NCBI GenBank assembly: GCA_963797605.1
Contig: CAWCPX010000017.1
Location: 1-64,000, forward strand
DNA from: DASQPR01 sp963797605
GTDB taxonomy: Bacteria > Actinomycetota > Actinomycetes > Mycobacteriales > Micromonosporaceae
Length of the DNA stretch: 64,000 nucleotides
Reading direction: 5' to 3'
In this document: one piece after another, positions 1 to 9,776 of the stretch
How positions within the stretch are numbered: the stretch's first letter is position 1
Layout: every line of letters starts with the position of its first letter
The notes under the pieces: model-generated
Seen by the model: only the letters and a program-made list of their open reading frames with translations
What the model was told of the DNA's origin: nothing
The model's database searches: none
Program-made: the position numbers and the translations under genes

Positions 1-124
1 GACAATCTTTGAGAACGGCCGCCGCCTGATCCAGCCAACCATCCTTCAACCGGTCCGCACGCTGGACTTGGACCCGCTGCCCCTCAGTTGTCCCGTCTTC
101 CTCAATTGCAAGGACCGGCCACAT
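1..124 (-). CDS. Partial unrecognised coding stretch running off the left edge
   Basis: A minus-strand frame is open from an ATG at 124 to the window edge and reads like real protein (it contains IEEDGTTEGQRVQVQRADRL and then DGWLDQAAAVLKDC). The same frame is open upstream to about 213, where a stop lies. I do not recognise the family. Glu/Val-rich text of this kind occurs in periplasmic adaptor proteins, but that is only a guess. It lies in a segment of broken genes, so it may itself be a fragment. Confidence 0.3.
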   Translation of the reverse strand, partial: MWPVLAIEEDGTTEGQRVQVQRADRLKDGWLDQAAAVLKDC

Positions 125-475
125 AGGAAAGACTGGCACGCCGCAATTATCGGATTCGATATTGCCGGGGCGCCTTTCTGCTGCGACCCAGCCAGGTGCT
201 CTGGATCGTCACAAGGACGCGGATTCTGCGATCGCCGCAAACATGGATGAAGACGGTCGGAATCTCACCAGCATCACATCAATATCCTCCAACGCCTCCT
301 CTAGCCCAGTCGCCCAATTGACGGCAGCAGGGCTGGTCGGCGCCGCTTTACTACGGCCGCTGTTGCCACGCTCGCCCGCAACTCGTCTTGGAAAAACTAT
401 CCCAGGAATGACTGACCCCGCAGCAGGACCTCAAGGACTAACTGCTCACGAAACCGATACCGGCAGCACAGGAAA
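125..475. other. No gene seen between window-edge fragment and IS transposase
   Basis: About 350 bases with short open frames on both strands but no convincing product, no recognisable RNA and no clear promoter. It probably holds the outer part of the ISAs1-type element, but I could not pair an inverted repeat here with one beyond the transposase start, so the IS limits are not given. Confidence 0.4.
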
Positions 476-1747
476 TCAACAACCAATCGTTGAATCCCAC
501 CCGATGATCCCCGGGGCTGCGGGTCCGCATTGCGTTCTCGGGTAATGGCTGGTCACGGCTTGGATGAGGTCGTGGGGGCGGCGGTTCGCGCGGCGGGTGG
601 CGCGGGCGATGTTGGTGTCGCCGTTGGTGCGGTGGTAGCCGATCGCGGTGTTACGCAGGGTTGCGAGGATCGCGGGTCCGGTGCCGGTCCGGGCTTGGTG
701 CAGGTCTTCACGGAACGTGACGTCGCGGACGTGGTGGATCTGGTTTTCGATCAGCCATTCGCGGCGGGCCCAGTCTTGTAGGTCGGCGGGCAGGGCATGC
801 CCGGCGGGCAGCGACATGGTGAGGTAGGCCGTTTCCCGGCTGGTTTTGCCGGTGGTGGCGGTGGTGCGGGTGCGGGTGATCCGGACGGCTTGTTGGGCGT
901 GCGGGAAGGTGATGCCGCCGGGGGTGTGCAGGGTGACGGCTTTGACGGTGCGGGTCTCGCGGCGGCCGTGGCCGGTGTCGCGGGTGCGGTTCCCGGCGGG
1001 GATCTGTGCCCAGGGAAGGCGTTTGAGCTGGGCGAAAAGGGTTGGCTGGTTACCTTTCACGGTGGTCATCAGGTGGGCGCCGCGGGCGGCGACTTCGTGG
1101 GCGTGGCCGGTCTGGGTGTGCAGGGCGTCGGCGACGAACAGGATCCCGTCCAGGCTGCCCAGGACCGCGGTGACCGCGTCGAGCAGCGGGGTGAACGCGG
1201 GGATTTCGTTGGACTTCGCCTCGATGGTGATCTGGGCCAGGACGATGCCGGTGCTGGTGTCCAGGGCGGACAGCAGATGCACCTGACGGCCGTCATCGCG
1301 GCGGGCTCCCCGCAGGGTTTTGCCATCGACCGCGATGACCGTGCGGTATCGGCGCGGCCGGGCCGGAGACGGCGGGTGGTTGCGGGTGTGCAGCCACCGG
1401 GCCAGGACGGTGGTCAACTGGGTGGCGTCCAGGCGGGTCAACAGCCGCCACACCGTCGTGCCGACCGGTACCACCCGGTCGAAGCCGAGCCGGTCGCGGG
1501 CGTGCTCGTCGAGGTCGTGCAACCAATCGGTGATCGCCGCGAACGAGGATGCGCCGGCCAGTACCGCGCAGACCGCGACGCTCAGCAGCGCCGGCAGCGG
1601 GTAACGCACGCCGCGCGGATCACGGGGATCCGGCACCTGCGACAAGGCGTCCAGGAGACCCTGTCGTTCACTATCGGTGACCGGGGCTGGTCGAGTATCG
1701 GTGTCGGAGGTTGTTACAGCCAGTGCGGTGATGAGGGATGATGCCAT
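476..1747 (-). CDS. ISAs1-family transposase (DDE type)
   Basis: A transposase of about 423 residues that would cut and rejoin its own IS ends. The N-terminal part has the family's signature around VPDPRDPRGVRYPLPALLSV. The DDE residues can be placed at AVDGKTLRGA (first Asp), FVADALHTQ (second Asp) and GHGRRETR (Glu), and the C-terminal half has the usual WLIENQIHHVRDVTF-type block. I chose the ATG at 1747 because the upstream in-frame extension has no family resemblance. The frame is intact and of normal length for the family. A group II intron starts about 49 bases upstream of this start, on the other strand, so the transposase's own promoter region may be interrupted. Confidence 0.88.
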   Translation of the reverse strand: MASSLITALAVTTSDTDTRPAPVTDSERQGLLDALSQVPDPRDPRGVRYPLPALLSVAVCAVLAGASSFAAITDWLHDLDEHARDRLGFDRVVPVGTTVWRLLTRLDATQLTTVLARWLHTRNHPPSPARPRRYRTVIAVDGKTLRGARRDDGRQVHLLSALDTSTGIVLAQITIEAKSNEIPAFTPLLDAVTAVLGSLDGILFVADALHTQTGHAHEVAARGAHLMTTVKGNQPTLFAQLKRLPWAQIPAGNRTRDTGHGRRETRTVKAVTLHTPGGITFPHAQQAVRITRTRTTATTGKTSRETAYLTMSLPAGHALPADLQDWARREWLIENQIHHVRDVTFREDLHQARTGTGPAILATLRNTAIGYHRTNGDTNIARATRRANRRPHDLIQAVTSHYPRTQCGPAAPGIIGWDSTIGC

Positions 1748-2387
1748 CGGCGGGTGAGGTCCTCGGGGTGTCGTGAAGCGTAGAGAACTCCATGAGTGCG
1801 CCGTGAGGTGCTGTTGGTTCGTGCGGTGGTGCGAGACCATCGCCGCCGTCTTGTCGCAGCGAGTCGGTTGAAGCTGAGGGAAGCCTGATCCGGGAGATGC
1901 CGGGGAGGGCGGCAAGCGGCCCTGACAAAGCCGGGGCATGCCAGTACCGCCAGATGGTGTGGGTCCGGCAAGCGAGACGGAAAGGAGTACGCGAGGAACC
2001 GGCGTTTTACGTCCCTCAATTCGTCTACCGGCTCAAACCTGGAGGATACGGGCCGGGCGCGGTGCGCATCCCCCCATGGCGGGGTGGAGAACTCCTGGGC
2101 TGGTGTTCATGGGCTGGTCGGGAGGCCACGAGGAAGGTCTGCGGCGTACTCGTGGCGAGGCCGCAGGGGCAAAGTCGGGCTCCTCCTTCGTCGAGCGAAC
2201 CACAGTGAACACGGGAACCGTCTCGGTCCTGCCCGCCGCCGCGCATCCGGCGCGAATGGTCATGGGCTGGGTCCATCGTCGGCCGAACGGACCGGGACGG
2301 GGCGGAGCCGTCGTAGTACTCCGAGGCCGGGAAAGCCGGTCACATGGGGAAGGACGGCAGCGGAAGTCGAGGAGCGGGGAGACTGCA

Positions 2388-3854
2388 GTGCCGAAAGACG
2401 CGCCGGTGAATACCGGTGCCAGCTCGGATCCGGTTGCGGTGGGGCCGGTCCGGCGGGTATCGGAGATGCAGGCCAAGCTTCACCGTTGGGCGGTGGCCGA
2501 TGACGGCCGCCGTTTCGATGACGTATTCAACCTTGTGTGCGACCCGGCGACGCTCAGCGTGGCGTTCGACCGGGTCGCGGGCAACCATGGCGCGAACACA
2601 CCCGGCGTGGACGGTGTGACCGTTGCGTTGGTGGAAGAGAAGATCGGGGTGGTGGGGTTTCTTGCCGACCTGCGAGTCCGGTTGCGGGAGGGAACGTTTC
2701 GGCCGTTGCCGGTGCGGGAGCGCACCATTCCCAAGCCGGGCGGTTCAGGGAAGGTCCGCAAACTCGGGATACCGGTGATTGCGGACCGGGTGGTCCAGGC
2801 CGCGCTGAAACTGGTGCTGGAGCCCATCTTCGAGGCCGATTTTCTGCCGGTCTCGTACGGGTTTCGGCCCCGCAGACGGGCTCACGACGCAATCGCCGAG
2901 ATCCACTTCTACGGCACCCATGGTTATCAGTGGGTCCTGGACGCGGACATCGAGGCGGCCTTCGACCGGGTGTCGCACTCCGCGCTCATGCAGCGGGTGC
3001 GGCAGCGGATCAAGGACAAGCACGTGCTGTTGCTGGTGAAGGCGTTCCTCAAGGCCGGGATACTGACGGAGTTGGGCGAGGTTCGCGACAGTCACACCGG
3101 CACGCCGCAGGGCGGGATCCTGTCCCCGTTGATCTTCAACATAGCCATGACGGCGCTGGACGAAGATCTGCACGGGCCATGGCAGCCTGGTGGAACGATG
3201 AGCACACCCAGCCGTCGTGCCGGACGTCGCGGCAGGGGCCAGCCGACATGGCGAGTCGTACGTTACTGCGACGACTTCGTCGTTCTCGTGCATGGCGCCC
3301 GCAGTGATGTCGAGGCGTTGCGGGAACACGTCACACAGGTGCTCGAACCACTCGGGTTACGGCTGTCAACGGCCAAGACCAGGATCGTGCACATGAGTGA
3401 CGGGTTCGACTTCTTGGGGTTCCGCATCCAGTGGCGCTCCAAATACGGCACGAGGAATTGGTATGTCTACACCTTCATCGCCGACCGTCCGGTCCGGTCG
3501 CTGAAGGACAAGGTCCGGGCTTTGACGAACCGGACCACGCAGCGCAACCCCGGGTTCGTGCTGACCAGATTGAACCAGGTCACGCGCGGCTGGGCCAACT
3601 ACTTCCGGCACGCCGTCGGCAAACACACCTTATCCACCCTCGCCAGATTCGTTTGGCAACGGGTGATTCGGTGGCTGAGCCAACGGAACCGCTGGAAGTG
3701 GAAAGACGTCCGCCGCCATTTCACCACCCCAAGCGGGCGATGGAAACCGGTGACCGCGGACGGGATCGAGTTGTTCAACCTGGCGAAGGTACCGGTCACC
3801 CGGTACCAGTACCGGGGCGACAAGATCCCCAGCCCCTGGGCTACTGCTGTCTGA
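2388..3854 (+). CDS. ltrA: Group II intron reverse transcriptase/maturase
   Basis: A protein of about 488 residues that would act both as maturase for splicing and as reverse transcriptase for retrohoming. RT blocks are visible in order: the N-terminal RT0/1 region with ERTIPKPGG and RKLGIP, YGFRPRRRAHDA (RT2a), VLDADIEAAFDRV (RT3), GTPQGGILSPLIFNIAM (RT4), the active-site block VRYCDDFVVLVHG (RT5) and LGLRLSTAKTRIVHMSDGFDFLGF (RT6/7 region). A maturase domain follows from about residue 370, including TRGWANYFRH. I chose the GTG at 2388, with a GGAG-type ribosome site just upstream; the in-frame extension further upstream is intron RNA, not protein. No DNA-binding/HNH endonuclease domain is visible at the C-terminus. 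The active site reads YCDD rather than the usual YADD. Confidence 0.92.
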   Translation: MPKDAPVNTGASSDPVAVGPVRRVSEMQAKLHRWAVADDGRRFDDVFNLVCDPATLSVAFDRVAGNHGANTPGVDGVTVALVEEKIGVVGFLADLRVRLREGTFRPLPVRERTIPKPGGSGKVRKLGIPVIADRVVQAALKLVLEPIFEADFLPVSYGFRPRRRAHDAIAEIHFYGTHGYQWVLDADIEAAFDRVSHSALMQRVRQRIKDKHVLLLVKAFLKAGILTELGEVRDSHTGTPQGGILSPLIFNIAMTALDEDLHGPWQPGGTMSTPSRRAGRRGRGQPTWRVVRYCDDFVVLVHGARSDVEALREHVTQVLEPLGLRLSTAKTRIVHMSDGFDFLGFRIQWRSKYGTRNWYVYTFIADRPVRSLKDKVRALTNRTTQRNPGFVLTRLNQVTRGWANYFRHAVGKHTLSTLARFVWQRVIRWLSQRNRWKWKDVRRHFTTPSGRWKPVTADGIELFNLAKVPVTRYQYRGDKIPSPWATAV

Positions 3855-3876
3855 AACCAACGGCAGACTCCGTGGA

Positions 3877-3966
3877 GAGCCCGTTACCGGGAGACTGGTA
3901 CGGCGGGTTCGGCGAGCGGCATGGGGAAACGGACCGGAAGCAATTCCGGCGCCGCGCCCCATGCCG
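3877..3966 (+). ncRNA. Group II intron domains V and VI
   Basis: Domain V is the 34-base hairpin at 3877-3910. It starts GAGCC, has a GAGA tetraloop and ends GGTTC, the catalytic-domain pattern with the AGC triad. Domain VI follows: CGGCATGGGG (3917-3926) pairs exactly with CCCCATGCCG (3957-3966), and a lower helix CGAG/CTTG leaves A3967 unpaired between the two helices. That is where the lariat branch-point adenosine is expected. Confidence 0.8.
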
Positions 3967-4124
3967 ACTTGACTCACCGATGCGATCTCACCCGCTCCTT
4001 CCGCCTCCATAGAGGCCATTCACTCCACATCTCACCAGCTCAGAACCCTGTCACCCCACTACGCAATCGCCCTGGACAGTAACGCCCGGCGACCACCCCC
4101 ATCGGGCACAAGTCCTCGGCGTCG

Positions 4125-4742
4125 TTGACGACCGGCGACCCCGCCCCGCACGCATATCTCAGCTGGACAGCGCTCGCCCGCGAAGCCGGCTCCGCATCAG
4201 CATCAACTGTCGTCCTGTTCGTCCGAGAACCCTCCGGCGACAGCACGCAAAGCATGAATTGGCTGAAGCAACAAACATACTTCGAACAACTACCCACCAT
4301 GGACTTCGCCCCGATCAACGTGATCAACGAGATCGACGCGACGCTCGGGATCGTCGAGGCCGCCTTTTTCGGGGTCGGGATCATCATGCTTCTGGTCGGA
4401 GCAATGGGTGTTCTCAACATCGGACTTGCGACCCTGAAAGAACGGAGCGATGAACTCGCCCTTCGCCGGTCCCTCGGCGCAACAAAGTTCGATGTCGCGG
4501 TACTCGTCCTTGCCGAATCCATCATCATCGGCATCGCCGGATCGTTCATCGCGATCTGCATCAGCCTCGCCGCCTACACACCGATCATGACCGCCACGAT
4601 CAAAGACCAGACCACCGCACCGTTCCCCATCGCCGCTGCCGGACTCGGCATTGTCGCCGGAATAATCGCCGGCGCCTGCGGAGGCATCGTGCCCGCATGG
4701 AAATCAGCTAACATGCCCATCGCCTCCGTCATGCGCGCATGA
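4125..4742 (+). pseudogene. C-terminal remnant of MacB/FtsX-type ABC permease
   Basis: About 205 residues matching the C-terminal half of a MacB-like ABC transporter permease. There are three membrane segments (around AAFFGVGIIMLLVGAMGVL, AVLVLAESIIIGIAGSFIAI and IAAAGLGIVAGIIAGACGGI) and the family hallmark KERSDELALRRSLGATKFDV between the first two. The final PAWKSANMPIASVMRA is the usual permease C-terminus. The N-terminal membrane segment and most of the extracytoplasmic domain are missing, a stop lies in frame at 4080, and no ATPase partner is nearby. I read it as a truncated gene rather than a working exporter. Confidence 0.7.
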
Positions 4743-4785
4743 CACCGCTCAGCCGCTCGCACCCCGGTTAGCAGATGTTGACTAT

Positions 4786-4980
4786 CTACCTTGTTGCCGG
4801 TCCCGGCGCATCCGCCGACACGCCAACCTCAAGATTACCGACCGGTCGGCCGAGGCATTCACCGTCCGACAGCAGCAATCTCGAGTTGTAGCGGGTGGTC
4901 TCGGGGTAGTTCGCGGCGCGCAGGGACCGGTCCCAGTCGCGGAGGTAACTGGCCCAGATTCGGGAGAATCCCGCCGTCAA
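4786..4980 (-). pseudogene. Tyrosine-integrase N-terminal remnant beside tRNA-Pro
   Basis: The first 30 or so residues contain WASYLRDWDRSLRAANYPET, which looks like the SAM-like core-binding N-terminus of a phage-type integrase. After that the resemblance stops, and no catalytic domain (R...HxxR...Y) follows in any frame before 4743. It lies about 135 bases from a tRNA-Pro gene, a common attachment target. This is probably what is left of an element once integrated at that tRNA. The family call rests on a short stretch only. Confidence 0.4.
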
Positions 4981-5114
4981 TTATTCGATTTTGAAGATCA
5001 TTTTTTCCTGCCGGCTCAAAAGGTCGGAGAGCGGCGTGCTCGACCCGGACAACCGGCCTTACATGCAAAATGGAGGGCCTCCACAGGTTGTGACCCGCGA
5101 AAACCCTCCCGCTG

Positions 5115-5188
<74 letters not shown>

Positions 5189-5287
5189 ATGCCACCAAAA
5201 CCCAGCCCGAACCGAACCGGATCACGGCAGCCGGTACAGCGTAGCGCATCCCGACCCCAACACCCGCAACAGCCCAACCGACGACAC

Positions 5288-6709
5288 TTACCGTCCGGGC
5301 TTCTTCCTGGGCCGCACCGAAACCTGCACCGGCGTACCCGTGAACTCGAACTCTTCGCGGAGTTTCCGCTCGACGAACCGCACGTACCCGGGGTCCAGCA
5401 AACCGGACGTGAACAGCACGAACTTCGGCGGGCACACGCCGGCCTGCGTCGCGAACAGCACCCGCGGTGCCCGTCCGGCGCGAATCGGGTGCGGGGTCTG
5501 CTGCACGAGTGCGGTGATCCACTGGTTCAGCTGGCCGGTCGGCACCCGGCGGCCCCAGTTTTCGAGGGCCGTACGCAGCGCCGGTCCGATTTTCTCCACG
5601 GCCCGGCCGCTTTTCGCCGAGATGTTGACCCGGATCGCCCACGGGATGCGCTTGAGCTCGCGGTCGATCTCTTTGTCGAGGTAGTAGCGGCGGTCGTCGT
5701 CGACGAGGTCCCATTTGTTGAACGCGATGCACCAGCGCGCGGCCGGCGTCGGCGACCATCGAGAGCACTCGCTGGTCCTGCTCGCTGATCGGTTCGGCGG
5801 CGTCGAGGAGCACCACGGCGACCTCGGCGGCGTCGATCGCGGCGGCGGTGCGGAGGGAGGCGTAGTACTCCGTACCGCTGGCCTGGTTGGCTTTTTTGCG
5901 CAGGCCCGCGGTGTCGACGAACTGCCACACCTCGCCGCCGAGTTCGATCAGGGTGTCGACCGGGTCGACGGTGGTGCCGGCGACGGCGTCGACCACGACG
6001 CGGTCTTCCTTCGCGAGGCGGTTGAGCAGGCTCGACTTGCCGACGTTGGGCCGCCCGACGAGCGCGACCCGGCGCGGGCCACGGGGCCGCCGAAGCGTTC
6101 GCGCGGGGCCGGTTCGGGGAAGGCGGCGAGCACGGCGTCGAGCAGGTCGCCCGATCCGCGGCCGTGGAGCGCGGAAACCGGCTACGGCTCGCCCAGACCC
6201 AGGCCCCACAGCGCGGTGGCCTCGACTTCGAGCGCGTTGTTGTCGGCCTTGTTGGCGACGAGGATCACCGGCTTCGCGGAACGGCGCAGCATGCGGACGG
6301 CGGCTTCGTCTTCGTCGGTCGACCCGACGACGGTGTCGACGACGAAGAGCACGACGTCGGCGGTCTGCACGGCCATCTCGGCCTGGGCCGCGATCTGGGC
6401 GGCGCGGTCCTTCGCGTCGGGTAGCCAGCCGCCGGTGTCGACGACGATGAAGCGGCGGCCGGCCCAGTCGGCGTCGTAGGCGACGCGGTCACGGGTGACG
6501 CCGGGGATGTCTTCGACGACCGCCTGGCGCCGCCCGATGATGCGGTTGACCAGGGTGGACTTGCCGACGTTCGGCCGGCCGACGACGGCGAGCACGGGCA
6601 TCGGGCCGGTGTCGGCCTGCGGGGTGCCGTCGGCGTTCTGCGCGACGTCTTCGAAGTCGTCGGGGTCGAAGTCGTCCGGGTCGAAATCGATGTAATCGGT
6701 ATCCGTCAT
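5288..6709 (-). CDS. der: Ribosome-associated GTPase Der (EngA), frame broken
   Basis: A tandem-GTPase protein needed for 50S subunit assembly. The first G domain is clean: VVGRPNVGKSTLVNRI (G1), DTGGW (G3) and ANKAD (G4), after an acidic N-terminus rich in DPDDF. The second G domain has VGRPNVGKSSLLNRL, DTAGLRKK and FNKWD, and the C-terminal KH-like part ends in RPRKKPGR. Three frame changes interrupt it: a TAG near 6181, one at about 6060-6090 and an apparent one-base insertion near 5752. All domains remain recognisable on both sides, so sequence error is more likely than decay of this indispensable gene. Its ATG overlaps the cmk stop (ATGA). It is the last gene of the leftward operon, and tRNA-Pro follows. 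Confidence 0.9.
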
Positions 6710-7423
6710 TGCGTGTCTCCCGACAGCGTCGAGTCTTCGAGCATCGAGCGCAAAACCGCTACGACGCCGGCGATGTCGAGACCGGTCGTGTCCACTTCGA
6801 TCGCGTCGTCCGAGCGGCGGGCCGGTGGCGTTTTCCGCGTGCTGTCCAGCGTGTCTCGGCGCGCCAGGGCGGCCTGGGTGGCGGCGATGTCGGCGGCGGT
6901 GGCGGCTCCCCCGACCTGTTCGGTGCTGCGGCGGCGAGCGCGTTCGGCCTCGGAGGCGGTGAGGTAGACCTTGAGGTCGGCGTCGGGAGCGACGACGGAG
7001 GCGATGTCACGGCCCTCGACGACGATGCGCCCGGCCGCGTGGATGATCTCCCGTTGCTGGGCGACGAGCAGGGTCCGCACGGCGGGGACGGCGGCGACGG
7101 CGGAGACGGCGCGAGGTCACGTCGGCGCCCCGGATCTCGCGGTCGAGCGGGCGGCCGTCGACGCTGATGTGCGGCGACTCCGGGTCGATGCCGCTGGTCA
7201 GGGTGACCTTGTCGGCGACGGCGGCGACGGCGCCGGCGTCCTGCGGGTCGGCACCGGCATCGAGGACCGCCCAGGTCACCGCGCGATACATGGCGCCCGT
7301 GTCCAAATACCGCGCGTCGATGGCGGCTGCGAGCCGGCGCGACACCGTCGACTTGCCCGAGCCCGACGGCCCGTCAATCGCCACGACGCACACGTCACGC
7401 TCGGAGAACTGCCCGGTCACCAT
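6706..7423 (-). CDS. cmk: Cytidylate kinase, one frame break
   Basis: Phosphorylates CMP and dCMP with ATP in nucleotide supply. The N-terminus has the P-loop IDGPSGSGKSTVSRRLA and the CMP-binding LDTGAMYRAVTW. The C-terminal half has GRDIASVVAPDADLKVYLTA and the lid region ERARRR. I chose the ATG at 7423 because GGAGG stands five bases upstream, although the frame is open further up to 7636. The frame changes once near 7110 (between ADVTSR and AVSAVAAVP), most likely a sequence error. It is translationally coupled to der by a 4-base overlap. Confidence 0.88.
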
Positions 7424-7568
7424 TGCCTCCACGAAATCACCGCACACACCAACGCCACCGGAACCACCGAATGTCCCGATCCCACCATTCTGCCGGGTCC
7501 TCATGATCACAACGCGAGCGCGGTCGATCGAAGCGACGCAGCACACGTCAAACCCCAGGTCAAAATCG

Positions 7569-9776
7569 TCAACGTGCACATGGGTACGGCCGTCCGACGA
7601 CAACCCTGGCGGCGCGTCCGTTCCGTGCTCGGCCACAGCGTCCGAACCGGCACCGTGCCACCGAAAAGATCAGTCCTCGACGGCCTTGAACAGCGCCGCG
7701 ATCTCGCCGCGCGTCAGACGCCGGGTGCGGCCGGACTTCAAGTCGCCGATCTTGATCGGGCCGATCTGCGTGCGTACGAGGCGCACCACGGGGTAGCCGA
7801 CCTCGGCCAGCAGCCGCCGGACGATGTGCTTGCGCCCCTCGTGCAACACGAGTTCCACGAGCACCCGGCCGCCGTTGGAGTCCACCACGCGGAACGAGTC
7901 GACGCGAGCCGGCCCGTCTTCGAGCTCGACACCGTCGGTGAGCTGCTTCTTCACGCCGTTGCGGAGCGGGCCGGGCACCTCGGCGAGGTACGTCTTCTGC
8001 ACGCCGTACGACGGGTGCATCAGCTTGTGCGCGAGCGTGCCGTCGTTGGTGAGCAGCATCAGGCCCTCGGTCTCGGCGTCGAGCCGCCCGACGTGGTAGA
8101 CGCGCTGTGCCACGTTGCCGAGGAAGTCCGCGAGCGCCGCGCGGCCCTTCTCGTCGGCCATGGTCGACACGACTCCGGCCGGCTTGTTGATCGCCAGGTA
8201 GACACGGTCGGCGTCGGTGATGACGCGTTCGCCGTCGACGTAGATCTCGTCGTTGATCGCGTCGACCTTGTCGCCGAGGTCGGCGACGCGCCCGTTGACG
8301 CTGACGCGGCCGGCGGCGATGAGTTCCTCGGACGCGCGGCGCGATCCGACGCCGGCCGTGGCCAGCACCTTCTGCAGGCGCTCCAGCTCGCCGGGGTCGC
8401 CGGTGGCGATGCCGGACGGGTTGACTCCGTCGTCGTTCGTGCGCGGTTTCCGGATCGGCGCGTCGGACGTCGGCCGGGCCTTGCGCACGGGCGCGGCCGC
8501 GGTCGGACGTGGTGCCCGGGTGCCGGATCCACCGAGTGTCGCGGTGGCGCGGGGGGTCGCCGATCGCCCGGCAGCGGGCCGAGCGGTGGTGGCACGTTTG
8601 GTGACCCGGGGTTCGGCGTCGCGCGACGTGCTCTGGGCCGCCGCGCGAGGTGCCTCGGCTCGCGTCGTCGAAGCCGCGCGAGGGCGCCCGGTGCCGGCCC
8701 GCGCGGCCGACCCGGCCGTGCGAGGTGTCGCCGATCCGGTCGAGCGCGATCCAGCCGCACCGCCGGCCCGAGGCGCGCCAGAGGCCGCCGCGCGCGCACC
8801 GCCGGAACCCGTCGCCCGGGACCCGGCCGCACCGCCCGCCCGGGACGCACCCGAGCCCGCGGCTCGGGACGTGCCGGAACCCGCTGATCGATTACCGCCG
8901 AAACCCGCTGGTGCGCCGTAGCGCGGCGGGGCGGCCGACTTCGATCGCAGCGAGCTGGCTCCCGTGAACGATCCCGACGACGCGGCTCGCTGGGGCGCCG
9001 CTGCCCTCGGGGTGCCCCCGTCGGCCGCGGCGCGTCGCGGAGCGCGTACCGCTGAGAGGCCCTTGGTCGGCACGCGCCTGGGCGTGCCGTCGGCCCGCAA
9101 GCCGACCTTGGCCGCTTTCTTCGCGGCCGTGCTGGCGGATTTGGCGGCAGAACTGCCCGAGGTGGAGCGGCCCGAGGAGCTGGCGGGCTTAGGCATCGAT
9201 AAATCCATTCACATCGTCGGGCAGGAACGGAGCGAGCGGCGGCAACTCGTCGAGCGAGTCGAGACCGAGCTTCTCCAGGAACAGCGGCGTCGTGCGGTAG
9301 AGAAATGCCCCGGATTCGGGCTGAGTGCCGCATTCCTCGACGAGACCGCGCGTAGTAAGGGTACGCACGACACCGTCACAGTTCACACCTCGGATGGCCG
9401 ACATGCGCGAACGAGTGACCGGCTGCCGGTAGGCGATCACCGCGAGCGTCTCCAGCGCGGCCTGGGTGAGCCGCACCGACTGCCCGTCGAGCACGAACCG
9501 CTCCACATAGGAGGAATAGTCACCCCGGGTGTACAGCCGCCAGCCGCCGGCGGCCCGGCGGAGATCGAAACCGCGGCCCGTCTCCGTGTACTCCGCCGCC
9601 AACGCGATCAACGCGGCCGTCACGTCGGCGGTCGGCACGTCCACGACCTCGGCCAGCACGTCGTCACTGACCGGCTCGTCGACCACGAGCAGGATCGCCT
9701 CCAGCGCCGCCGGCAGGTTGTCCGGGCCGGAACTCGGTTCAACGTCAACATCAACGTCGACATGGGTACGGCCGTC
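7569..9776. repeat. 26-base repeat pair (7569-7594 and 9751-9776)
   Basis: A 26-base segment ending ATGGGTACGGCCGTC occurs at 7569-7594, in the gap upstream of cmk, and at 9751-9776, inside the acidic N-terminal region of scpB. The copies differ at only two bases (GTGCAC against GTCGAC). Read on the minus strand both encode DGRTHV followed by an alternating V/D stretch. Its meaning is unknown; it may reflect local sequence copying. Confidence 0.5.
7670..9208 (-). CDS. rluB: 23S rRNA pseudouridine synthase RluB family, with long N-terminal extension
   Basis: Isomerises a uridine of 23S rRNA. The last 240 or so residues are canonical: an S4 RNA-binding domain (LQKVLATAGVGSRRASEELI), then the RsuA/RluB catalytic domain with the Asp in GRLDAETEGL, followed by EGRKHIVRRLL. 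The preceding 260 residues are an Ala/Arg/Ser/Gly low-complexity extension, common in actinobacterial homologues and probably disordered. Two starts are possible, 9208 and 9196. Both lie inside or at the scpB stop, so the two genes are translationally coupled. The frame is clean. Confidence 0.9.
   Translation of the reverse strand: MDLSMPKPASSSGRSTSGSSAAKSASTAAKKAAKVGLRADGTPRRVPTKGLSAVRAPRRAAADGGTPRAAAPQRAASSGSFTGASSLRSKSAAPPRYGAPAGFGGNRSAGSGTSRAAGSGASRAGGAAGSRATGSGGARAAASGAPRAGGAAGSRSTGSATPRTAGSAARAGTGRPRAASTTRAEAPRAAAQSTSRDAEPRVTKRATTARPAAGRSATPRATATLGGSGTRAPRPTAAAPVRKARPTSDAPIRKPRTNDDGVNPSGIATGDPGELERLQKVLATAGVGSRRASEELIAAGRVSVNGRVADLGDKVDAINDEIYVDGERVITDADRVYLAINKPAGVVSTMADEKGRAALADFLGNVAQRVYHVGRLDAETEGLMLLTNDGTLAHKLMHPSYGVQKTYLAEVPGPLRNGVKKQLTDGVELEDGPARVDSFRVVDSNGGRVLVELVLHEGRKHIVRRLLAEVGYPVVRLVRTQIGPIKIGDLKSGRTRRLTRGEIAALFKAVED

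Larger units (their letters stand above)
1796..3977 (+). mobile_element. Group II intron with reverse-transcriptase ORF
   Basis: The 5' end is placed at GTGCG (1796), which fits the GUGYG rule. It leaves about 590 bases for domains I-III before the ORF, a normal amount. The last six exon bases, CCATGA, are fully complementary to TCATGG, which occurs at 2108-2113 and again at 2259-2264, so EBS1-IBS1 pairing is possible. Domain IV holds the reverse transcriptase. Domains V and VI follow, and the 3' end is close to 3973-3977. A second GUGYG at 1957 is possible as the 5' end but would make domains I-III short. The intron lies antisense to the IS transposase, just upstream of its start. Confidence 0.8.

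Noticed and set aside
1938..2387. 150-residue N-terminal extension of the intron reverse transcriptase
   Set aside because: It covers domain I-III RNA, has no RT-family text, and a GTG with ribosome site stands at 2388.
5288..6709. Programmed frameshifting in der
   Set aside because: Three breaks at unrelated sites without slippery sequence; the same pattern in many neighbouring genes points to sequence errors.
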